37,716 bases of DNA, taken from contig SMOI01000159.1 in NCBI GenBank assembly GCA_008000375.1, positions 39,619 through 77,334 on the forward strand. Reading direction: 5' to 3'. The position numbers and the translations under genes are program-made. The notes below the pieces were generated by a model, which ran no database searches, was not told the origin of the DNA, and was given only the letters and a program-made list of their open reading frames with translations. Shown here piece after piece: positions 14,901 to 23,317 of the stretch. Source of the stretch: Poteriospumella lacustris (lineage: Eukaryota > Sar > Chrysophyceae > Chromulinales > Dinobryaceae). How positions within the stretch are numbered: the first letter of the stretch is position 1; each line of letters opens with the position of its first letter.

Positions 14901-17900
14901 TTGTGGCCATGATGGTGGCTGCCCATTCCATCAGATTCCAAGAACTGAATGAGACCTTCGTGCGTCACTTCGTCAACTTTCTCCAACAAGGAACGACGTT
15001 CGTGGTCGCTCTTGTCTTGCAACACCAAGTCCTCAATCAAACAACTGTGACCCGCGTTTTGCAAATGGAAGGTGAACACACGTGCAAACGAGTTCAACAG
15101 CCGACCCGCCAATTCGGCACCGTACAGCTCGTACACCGCATGGACCAGACCCAACGAGGCATTACCAATCGAGTTCTTGTCGATCACGCCGAACAAGAGC
15201 TCACCGTTGCGAATGACCACTTCATGCTCATTGTGTTCAGGACTGAATGCGGTGGAAGGCGTTCTGGCTTTGCTATCCAACTGCAAGGGAGGCAAAGGAT
15301 GACGGCACAGATGCGCCAAAATGGCCGACACCACTTGCTTTCCAGTCCAGAGAGGCTTGGGCTTCCACACCGTCGGTGGCGGTGTCGCGATGTGCTCCAT
15401 CGATGTGACAATCTCAGTACCCGGCAAGCCATGGACAGCGATGTACAACAACTGTTGGAATTCAGCCTTCGTCAAGAAAGAGTTCTTGCAGGTCAACTTG
15501 ACGGCGGAGGACACATGATCTTGAATCAAACCACGGATGGGGTTACCACTGGTAGGCACGATGTACTGGTTGTCGGTGTTGCAAATGGTGTATGCTTCCG
15601 CTCTGGCCAATTCGTTTTGCACGAAGTGACAGTTCATTTCGTCACCATCGAAATCAGCGTTGTACGAAGAGCAGTTGGCGTAGTGCAGACGCAAGGTTTG
15701 TTCCTTCACGTGTTGCAAGACGCGAGCACGATGCGCCATGATACTGGCCTTGTGCAGCGAGGGCTGACGATTGACCAAGAGCGCATCACCATCGATCAAA
15801 TGACGGTACACTTTCATGCCATTCTTGTTCAACAACTTCGCCTTGCCGACACGTTCAACATCCGACAAACGATCCAACTTGATGATTTGGCCGTCAGCAG
15901 TTTCAATTTGATTCGCACCTAAACGAGAGAAGGAAACAGAAGGGTTAGTCATCGACATATCACAGCGAAAGCATTCGCAATATGGCAAGGACAGGTAGAA
16001 ATAAAGGGTTGGACTCTCAGTACCACAGGAATATGTCAACATCGTGTTGCCATCGGGTCGCTAGATCCCAAGTAGCTTATGTTAAAAGTATATAAGTGTC
16101 ATCAAGGAGTCCCAATTAAAACAAGGAGAAAGAACAGAACGGAACAGAAAGAGCTGCTCAGAAAATGTATGCATCTACATTGTCACAGCCGGAAAGCAGT
16201 TTCGGATGGTTGATTCAAAAAGAGTATCGTCATCGCACTTCCTGTGTTCTTCTTCTCCCCACCGCACACAACAGAAACAAAACAAAAATACATTGAACAA
16301 CATACACAAGGCCACGTATAAATCTCTCTGCTCGTGAGCGAGTAACCAACAAAAAAGCAATGATTCTCACAAGAATGGTCATAATGGTGGGACCGGTTTT
16401 CTACATCAAATTCAGAGTGGTGCATGAAAGGTGCTCACTGAAGTCACGCTTTTCGTTGTTGTTGCCCACACGATAGAGAGAAAGATACGTTTGCCTTTGC
16501 GTGTGTTCGTGTTCCAAAAAGAGATAGAAAGGGAAAGGGAATGGGAAAAAGAAACTTACCAGGATATTGGTTAGGACCACGTTCCACCAGTTTACGCAAG
16601 TATTGAATGTTGTGATCATTGACTGCCACGGGATAGTGCAACTCCTTCGCAAAGTGCACAGGAATACCCACTTCATTGGTACCCAAATTGTTGTCCGGAG
16701 AAATGACGGAACGGCAGCAGTAGTTGACACGCTTGCCCATCATGTTTCGGCGGAACAGACCTTCTTTGCGTTCCAGCAACTGACGGACACCGATGTTGGC
16801 GTCCTTCTTGTCACCCGCGGGAGGAGCACCTTTGCTGGAATCCATCAGACCATTAACGGCCGTTTGCAACGCGATAAGACCAGTCACAATCTTCGACAAA
16901 TGTACTCCAGCACCAGCTCCATCCGCCAACGATTCAGTGGATTGATGCTGCAACAAGCGCAATTTGCTGTTCTCTTCGATGATCTTGCGCAAGTGAGTGT
17001 TTTGAGGATGCTCATTCACGCGATCCGCCACAACCGACGCAGGGCGGAACTTGTTTGGTGGCACAATGACCACACGAGTGAAGAACAAGCGCCACGATTC
17101 GGCGGTCTTCAAGTCGATGTCAAGGCCCAAGCCCAAAGAACGTGTCCAAATGAAATTCATGATTTCACCACTGCGTTTCCACAACATGGACATTTGCGCC
17201 TCAACTTCCATCGGGGTAAAGTATTTGTCCGATTCTTTCATCTCTGCGTCCGCATGCTCGGCATTGTTCTCATCGTTGCTGTCACTTTCTTCATCATCAG
17301 TGTCATCCGAGCGCATGTCATCCACATCCTCATCGGAGTCGTCATCTTCACGGTTGGACGCCAACGCTTCAATGGCACTCTTCAATTTCAACTTCAACGG
17401 TGCCATTTGCTTCTGTTGACGCTTTGGCAAAGGCTTTTGGAAAATCTTGGTGGCACCATCCTTTCTGAAGGGAGGGGAGAAAGCACTGCAGTTCTCGCAG
17501 CGCTTCATCGCGATACACGCCTTCATGAAAGAGTCGATGGTTTCACGTTGAAGAGATTTGATGTACAAATCCGGGGCTGTCTTGATGTGCTTTCTGCGGC
17601 GGACGAACTCGTCATATTTACGTTCGTAGTAAGCCAATCGCTCATCGGCATCACCAGGGACAGAAGATGAGCTGGGGACATCGGTTTCCAAGTCGAGTTG
17701 TTTCGCAGTAAAGATGTCCATGATGTTGTCAGCTGTTTCAAATTCACCCATTTCCAAGAGCTTCAATCGAACGAGGAAGACTCTGATTTTGTTGGAGGCC
17801 AATCGTAGACGATGGCAGTAGACACACTTGGATCGCAAGATGCGAACAAGGTCATTGAAATAAACCGTGTAGTACACGGGGAAATCCAATTCCACATGTC

Positions 17901-18206
17901 CAACATGCCCAGGGCATCCAGCAAAGTTCATGTTGCATGTCTTGCAGAACGCATGAGGGTCAAGAGGTCCCATAGCAGGATCATATAAACCACTGTTGAG
18001 AAGACGACAGAAACATTGATTATTTATGGACACTCAAAAGAGGATGATGCAATTCACCTAACTTACCCATCAATAGGCTTTCTTTCCATATCCAGAGTTT
18101 CTGGCGTTTGGATGGAGACAACGCTCAGTTCTTTCTTTGCATCATCTGTGAAAATACCAAACTTGGTCTCGGCGACCTCCGAACGAATAATCGCTCGATT
18201 CAACAT
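11903..18206 (-). CDS. RPA1: DNA-directed RNA polymerase I largest subunit (RPA1/RPA190), three exons
   Basis: Exons are 18206-18067, 17992-16560 and 15918-11903, giving 1,862 residues, a usual length for the family. Both junctions restore conserved text: IDGG/LYDP and PNQYPGANQIETADG. An in-frame TAA lies 6 nt before the ATG. The N-terminal zinc-binding clamp shows C63-x2-C66 ... CPGHVGH and a later CVYCH. The catalytic loop NADFDGD (about 611-617) carries the metal-binding aspartates. The bridge-helix/trigger-loop block (PGESVGCVAAQSVGEPSTQM) is intact. Residues ~1473-1649 are an acidic, Ser/Lys-rich disordered insert in the jaw region, typical of Pol I and not of Pol II/III. The enzyme transcribes the rRNA precursor in the nucleolus. 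Exon 2 also encodes an acidic loop (about 17240-17350). Intron 2 hosts snoRNA candidates. RPA1 versus RPB1/RPC1 is called on the insert and on the N-terminal zinc region. Confidence 0.96.
16011..16113 (-). ncRNA. C/D-box snoRNA candidate in RPA1 intron 2 (28S/25S rRNA guide)
   Basis: Read on the minus strand: a 5' stem GGACTC (16112-16107), box C TTGATGA (16105-16099; consensus RTGATGA), box D CTGA (16020-16017), then GAGTCC (16016-16011), a perfect complement of the 5' stem. The 13 nt directly before box D (16033-16021, TATTCCTGTGGTA) pair with UACCACAGGGAUA of the universally conserved large-subunit rRNA near the peptidyl-transferase region, with 12 Watson-Crick pairs and one G-U. The nucleotide five before box D predicts 2'-O-methylation at the second A of UACCA. 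Length (about 103 nt), box spacing and intronic location fit the family. The rRNA sequence is from memory of conserved 28S. I could not assign internal C'/D' boxes. Confidence 0.78.
16330..16445 (-). ncRNA. Second C/D-type guide candidate in RPA1 intron 2 (18S rRNA, U32/snR40-like)
   Basis: On the minus strand, TCATGCACCACT (16427-16416) sits directly before CTGA (16415-16412). TTTGATGT, a C'-like box, follows three nt later. The 12 nt pair with GGUGGUGCAUGG of 18S rRNA (10 Watson-Crick, two G-U). The fifth nucleotide points at the G before UGCAUGG, a known conserved methylation site (human Gm1328, yeast Gm1271; guided by U32/snR40). Human U32 has a very similar guide next to CTGA. The outer boxes are not clear: an AGTGAGC at about 16437 is a poor box C, and no good downstream box D or terminal stem is visible. 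The outer boundaries given are approximate. Confidence 0.45.
17993..18066 (-). other. RPA1 intron 1 (74 nt)
   Basis: The donor is GTAAGT and the acceptor CTCAACAG. Removal joins GAT GG/T GGT TTA and restores the IDGGLYDP motif. The size is close to the other short introns in the window. Confidence 0.9.
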
Positions 18207-18776
18207 TTGTTAATATTGAACCACCGTGGACTAGAATAGTATATACAAGAATGATGACCAGGCGTTGAGCAGACTAAAGATTAGTAAGTGATATCGCACA
18301 AGATGTTTGCAAAGAGAGACATGCCTTGCATGCATCATCGTCTTCCCACATAGAAAAGGTTGCAGTGGTGGGGCGTATTGGTTGGTCGTCCGCTCTGCGA
18401 CACGCGTGGGACACGTAAGTTGTGGTAAGGTTCCGGTCTGGGTTTCATTGCAGTGTGACTAGCAGGTCACTCGACGCAGAAATACCCAGGGTTTGTGTTG
18501 GCGTCGAGAATTCAATACTGTACTTATCTGTATTCAAAAATACCATTAGTATGGTGTTGAAATGGTAGATAAAGTACTTCATTTTCGCTGTATTTGTTGC
18601 GCCAAAACGCCTAATAAAACATCATCCACAGCAGAGGAGGCAGGAGCATTCATTGACTTTCCAGGCTCCAGGATCACAAGCATAAAGAAATTTGCGAGGT
18701 GGCTGCGATTCCATTGATTGACAAAAGTAGCTACATAGCGCGGATCAAAAGCGAACAAGAGAACTGAACAAGAAAA
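18207..18776. promoter_or_regulatory. Divergent promoter region, RPA1 / STE20-like kinase
   Basis: 570 bp lie between the two start codons. The region is AT-richer than the coding flanks and holds short palindromes (accattagtatggt at 18542-18555; an acacgcgtgg element near 18400) and a tagtatatac string at 18237. No gene is seen. An isolated ATGATGA at 18251 lacks a partner box D. Confidence 0.45.
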
Positions 18777-21700
18777 ATGGAACCTGCTGAACGTTTTGAA
18801 CTTCTGGAAGAAATTGGTGAAGGTGGTTATGGCCTGGTTTACCAAGCTCTTGACAAGAAAACCAACGAATTTGTTGCCGTCAAGATTTTCAATCTTGATG
18901 ATGCTGCGGATGAGGTGCAGGAAATCCATCAAGAGATTTCAATGATGGCCGAGTTCGATTGTCCGTATTTGATTCAGTATCATGGATCATACGTTGTTTA
19001 TGACGAGTTGTGGATTGTGATGGAATATCTGGAAGCTGGATCATTGCTTGATATCATCAAGAAATTTGGGCCTCTTCAAGAAGATGCCATTCAGTATATC
19101 ATGAGAGAACTGCTCATGGCGTTGAATTATCTGCACGCTCAACGAAAGATTCATCGTGACGTGAAAGCTGGCAACGTATTGGTCGCTGGAAATGGATCCA
19201 TCCGCCTCGCAGATTTTGGTGTTGCTGGTCAATTGACAGATACGATCGACAAGCGCAACACGAAAATCGGTACCCCTTTTTGGATGGCGCCGGAAGTGAT
19301 CGAACAAGCGGCGTATGACGGCTGCGCGGACATTTGGAGTTTGGGTATCACTGCGATTGAACTGGCGAAAGGGTTGCCTCCCTATGCTGGTAAATTGCAT
19401 CATTTCCAAGTGTTGTTGCAAATCCCAAAGAATCCTCCACCGGTGCTGGACGGTGACTTCTCGGCGGAGTTCAAAGACTTCGTCGCTGCTTGTTTGGTCA
19501 AAGATCCCAGTGCTCGTCCAACCGCCGCCAGTTTGTTGGAACATCCCTTTATGAAAGATGTCACCAGACCCACGTCCTGGGTCAATTTCATTCGCGAGGT
19601 GGTGTTGCCACAACGGCCACGGGCCGTCATGTCCGTCGACAGCGCCGAGAATCGATCGCAAACGAGTGGTGTCCCCGTGGAACAAGTGCCCTCGCAGGAC
19701 AACAACAGCAATGCCAGTGGTGCCGAATGGAATTTTGATACCCAACGATCGTTTCATGCGGGGCCTGGTGCGTCCACGTTACAACGCACCAAATCGAAGC
19801 ATTTGCATCGACGCACACTCAGTCGCAATGGTCCGATCGGGGCGTTGTCGGCGGACAGTGGTGCCTCCGCCTCCGCCGCTTCCGGTGTTCGACCGACCAT
19901 TGGACGTGGGCGCATGGAGCGTTCGAATAGCCGTTCCTTGATGAACTCCTCCTCGTCGTCCATCACGGAGCCCGGCGCGGAAGACTACGACGTCACACCG
20001 AATAAGTCGCGTATCCAACAGTCACATTACCACGCCCACAGTTTGGACGATTCTCCTGCCTTTGGCAATGAATTCAATTACGGCAGTGGTATTGGCGTCG
20101 TGGATGATTATACAACGGCGTCAATGGAGCCTCCGCGTCGTTCGGTGAGCAGTTCCAATTTACAGTCGCATTTCAACGCGGAAAACATTCATTTCCCGAC
20201 GGCGTATCCATCTCATGCGGCGGTCCCCCCACCTAAGCTACCTACATCGGGTCGTCCTCCACGTGAACCAAGCCCTTCCAACGATATGTTGAATCTCCCG
20301 TTGTCCCCCAATTCGCCACGTCGACCACCGTTCTCGCAGCCGCGCAGCTTCGAAGAGACGAAAATGGCCTCGTCGTCCAACGCCGCCTACCCCACAGGAA
20401 CCGCTGCGAATGGTGCTGCGGCTGCTGCTCCTTCTTCGTCGACATCGTTAGAAGCGACCACAGCGATGGCGTTGTCGTCGAAGACCCAAGAGATCAAGGT
20501 GTTGATGACGTCGTTGGAGATGGCGCACGGTGAAATCGATCGTTTGCGACGGGAACTGTTGGCCTCGCGCGAAGAATGTGCCAAGTTGCGTGCGTTGTCG
20601 AAGCCGTGGCTGTCGACGTTGGGGGTTTTGACCAAGAGACATGCCCCGAATCGTGATTTGTCGCAGGTGATCGTGGAGCACGATCCATCGCCGTCGTCGT
20701 ACGCAGCAGCAGCGACGTCGGCGGCATCGACGGCATCGACGCAACTACGCGACGGAAATGGGTTTCTGCCACCGAACTTTGGTGGCAGCGGAGGAGGAGG
20801 AGGAGGCGGAGGGGGCAGCATGGCAGCGGGAGGAGGTGGAGGAGGCGGTGGAGGCGGTGTCGGTGGGTATGAGCACAAGCCGGGGCTCTCGCTCGCGACG
20901 GATGGCAGTGGTGGCGGTGGCATGAACAGCTTGAGCAGTGCCGGCTTGCATCGCTTGGGCAGCGCCGGCAAAGATTGGGGCAGCATTTTGTCGTTGTCGA
21001 CCGACAGTGTCGATGATCAGTTGACCCTGGACGACGACGATTTGCTGGTGACGGACGAGACGATGGAAGAAACGAAGCAATCGCCTCCGTTGCCACCGCT
21101 CCCGCTGCCTCTGCCACCACCGACGGAAGGTTCTCGCCAGAAACCCATCCCCGAGGCATCGCAAAGCCAACCGTCGGTGCTGAAGGCCGCCTCGTTGGGC
21201 TTAGATCTCGCCTCGGTACACCACACGATGAACAGCAAAGATCCGTGGAATGTGCCGGTACCCGTCCTCGACATCACCGGTCTGGTACCCGCTGCCGCAC
21301 CGGTGCAGTTCTCGGCGGATCCTGCTTCTCTCGGTGGAGGAGGAGCGTCAATGGCGGCGTATACGGCGGGTAACGCGGGTACGGCGGACGGTGACAACGT
21401 TTCGTCGTCGACGTTTTCACCGTTGTTGACGTTGCAATCGCCACAAAGCGCTGCGAATGCCGCGGCGTTGCGATCCTCCGATGTCTTACGACGCGTGATT
21501 CAACCGTCGTTGGCGGCGTTGAAGCAGAACTTTGCGGCGGGGAAATACGAACGATCGTTGAATGGTCACCATGGCGGCGGTGGGGTCCAGAAACTCGGCG
21601 GCAGCTCGAGCAATCCGAACGTGATGGCGGCGGGGGGTACCACGGCGGCAGGCAAATGGGAAGACCAGTGGCTGCTCCTGGCGGCCGTGCTCTCGGCGAT

Positions 21701-22010
21701 GGATACCCCGCCCCCGGCGATCGACTTACCCGGCCCCTCGTCGTTGTCGTCGACGGCGGCCCATGGACCCACCAGCCAACATCACCAGCAGCTGAGTACG
21801 TCCACGACGAGTACCGCCGAGACCGCACAGGCTTTGGTCGAGGCCGATGCGGTCGTCTCGAGTCGGTCACAGCCGCCACAACAGCAGCAGCAGCAACAGT
21901 CGTTGAACGTCCCCAAGGTCGCGGAGCCACTGTTGGATCTGATTTCGTTGATCACGTCGTACACGTTGCAAGAACTGGATGTGCAGCACATGGACCACCC
22001 GACGATGTGA
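18777..22010 (+). CDS. STE20-family (germinal-centre kinase, MST3/STK25-like) Ser/Thr kinase with long disordered tail
   Basis: 1,077 residues in one exon. The kinase domain spans residues ~7-260: glycine loop GEGGYG (14-19), VAVK lysine K36, HRDVKAGN (126-133), DFG (146-148), activation-loop NTKIGTPFWMAPEV with the likely autophosphorylated T162. These features place it with GCK kinases of the MST3/MST4/STK25 or SPS1 type, which act in cell polarity, cytoskeleton and stress signalling. The remaining ~800 residues are Ser/Pro/Ala-rich. They contain a predicted coiled coil (about 565-615, IDRLRRELLASREECAKLRA), two glycine runs (about 675-700), an acidic patch (LTLDDDDLL), a Pro-rich run and a short polyQ tract near the end. 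GCK-III kinases usually have a much shorter tail, so this one is unusually long. Exact orthology and partners are not resolvable by eye. Confidence 0.9.
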   Translation: MEPAERFELLEEIGEGGYGLVYQALDKKTNEFVAVKIFNLDDAADEVQEIHQEISMMAEFDCPYLIQYHGSYVVYDELWIVMEYLEAGSLLDIIKKFGPLQEDAIQYIMRELLMALNYLHAQRKIHRDVKAGNVLVAGNGSIRLADFGVAGQLTDTIDKRNTKIGTPFWMAPEVIEQAAYDGCADIWSLGITAIELAKGLPPYAGKLHHFQVLLQIPKNPPPVLDGDFSAEFKDFVAACLVKDPSARPTAASLLEHPFMKDVTRPTSWVNFIREVVLPQRPRAVMSVDSAENRSQTSGVPVEQVPSQDNNSNASGAEWNFDTQRSFHAGPGASTLQRTKSKHLHRRTLSRNGPIGALSADSGASASAASGVRPTIGRGRMERSNSRSLMNSSSSSITEPGAEDYDVTPNKSRIQQSHYHAHSLDDSPAFGNEFNYGSGIGVVDDYTTASMEPPRRSVSSSNLQSHFNAENIHFPTAYPSHAAVPPPKLPTSGRPPREPSPSNDMLNLPLSPNSPRRPPFSQPRSFEETKMASSSNAAYPTGTAANGAAAAAPSSSTSLEATTAMALSSKTQEIKVLMTSLEMAHGEIDRLRRELLASREECAKLRALSKPWLSTLGVLTKRHAPNRDLSQVIVEHDPSPSSYAAAATSAASTASTQLRDGNGFLPPNFGGSGGGGGGGGGSMAAGGGGGGGGGGVGGYEHKPGLSLATDGSGGGGMNSLSSAGLHRLGSAGKDWGSILSLSTDSVDDQLTLDDDDLLVTDETMEETKQSPPLPPLPLPLPPPTEGSRQKPIPEASQSQPSVLKAASLGLDLASVHHTMNSKDPWNVPVPVLDITGLVPAAAPVQFSADPASLGGGGASMAAYTAGNAGTADGDNVSSSTFSPLLTLQSPQSAANAAALRSSDVLRRVIQPSLAALKQNFAAGKYERSLNGHHGGGGVQKLGGSSSNPNVMAAGGTTAAGKWEDQWLLLAAVLSAMDTPPPAIDLPGPSSLSSTAAHGPTSQHHQQLSTSTTSTAETAQALVEADAVVSSRSQPPQQQQQQQSLNVPKVAEPLLDLISLITSYTLQELDVQHMDHPTM

Positions 22011-23317
22011 AGAGGCGAGTGAGAGAAGCAAGATCGGGCTGCTTGGGAAGGCGATACGATAGCGACAGTGCTGGTGCTGGTGATGGCGATGGCGATCGCT
22101 CGCTCGTTCGTTCGAGCGGAGTGGGGGTCGGTGGCGGGGTCCATTGAAGGCGTTCTCGGTGTTGCCCATTTACCTGTGACCGGGCGGCTTGTTTGCCAGC
22201 CGATCCATCTGTTTGTTGTACGGTCGTATATGCCTGCGTGAGAAAATCGGGGGGAAATAAGGCGGGGGGATACCGGGGGATGGAGGGTTGGTCTGCGGGC
22301 GACCTTCACTTGTCGAGAGGATGAGACAGACCACTGCAGCGACATCTCTCTCGCCTTCCCCCCTCCTCGACCCTTCCACCCCACACCCACTGCGACATTG
22401 GTTGTTTGGATCCAGTTTAGTTGCTGTTTTGCGTTTGCTCTGTGGGTATCGGTGTCTAGGACTGTATCGGTGTCTGTGTCTGTGTCTGTGTCTCTGTCCA
22501 TTTCCTTTCATCGACGTGCGGTCTGCACGGATTTCTTTCCTCCTCTTGTAAGATCCCTTCAAATAGTTGTTTCCTGCCTCGTGTTTGTTGTTTCGCTCGC
22601 TGTTTTTATTGTCATTGTGTGTGCTGTCGTCCTGAGACGAATCACCCAAAACCTACAGGTACGTTGCCCTGCCATTCCCAGCAGGCGAGGGTAGAACCCA
22701 TAGCATAACAGTCGAACCGCCGCAGAGAGGAAACCCCATCGAGTTAGTGCTTCCGGAGTTCCAGAGGCAATCAAGAATCACTACGTTACTTTCCGACTGG
22801 TTGGGAACAACATGGAAAAGTATTTTGCTCAAATATCAAGCGGTGATAACAGCTTTTAATAACATCGGATGTTTGTCGTCGCACGGATCGAGTTGGAGCA
22901 GGATCATGCAGGGGCCGGAACACGCAACAGCTTACGACCCGTGTCGCAACCCCCATTGGCGTGGGCAGCAAAGACCTGGCGCGTCGGAGAGCCGGCAGGT
23001 GGCGACGGGTTGGGCTGGGCGACGGCATGTCTATGCATCGACGGAGAGGTCGATAATAACGTCTCCACCGTCGACACCCGATCACATCTACATGTCACAT
23101 GGTTCGCACTGCTACTACTATAATGGTTTCACGCACCACCGACAAGCAGGCCAGCAGTCATCATTCGCAACGCTCTATAGTTAACACACGTCGAACACAG
23201 CGAGCGGAACACTGCTCCCTCTACACACACCACACACACCACACACACACTGCACCGCGAGGGGTGGGTGGCATCTCTATTCTGACACAGATCTAAACAC
23301 ACCGCTGAGCGATTCGC
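22011..23317. other. Convergent intergenic region, no gene seen
   Basis: About 1.3 kb lie between the 3' ends of the kinase and the oxidoreductase genes. It holds gatggc and gctcgttc short repeats (22080-22115), a tgtgtc run (22470-22495) and cacacac tracts (23222-23252). The open frames (up to 159 codons) overlap in several frames and have biased, low-complexity composition. No tRNA or snoRNA signature was found. Confidence 0.5.

Larger units (their letters stand above)
15919..16559 (-). other. RPA1 intron 2 (641 nt, snoRNA host)
   Basis: The donor is GTAAGT and the acceptor CTCGTTTAG. Splicing is phase 1 and restores QYPGANQI. It is about nine times longer than the other three introns here, and the extra length holds one C/D-box snoRNA (16011-16113) and a second rRNA guide (16412-16427). 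The rest is a pyrimidine-rich sequence with no coding character. Confidence 0.9.

Noticed and set aside
13673-15922. 749-codon plus-strand frame
   Set aside because: It is antisense to RPA1 exon 3, with no recognisable domain and Gln/Arg-rich composition typical of antisense shadows. The same holds for 12083-13585 and 16567-17670.
15919-16042. Start of RPA1 exon 3 frame at an ATG at 16042
   Set aside because: These codons lie in intron 2 and inside the snoRNA. The spliced product uses the upstream exons with the zinc-binding motifs.
22747-23184. 145-codon plus-strand frame between kinase and oxidoreductase
   Set aside because: It has no motif and no Kozak or splice support, and competing frames on both strands are just as open.
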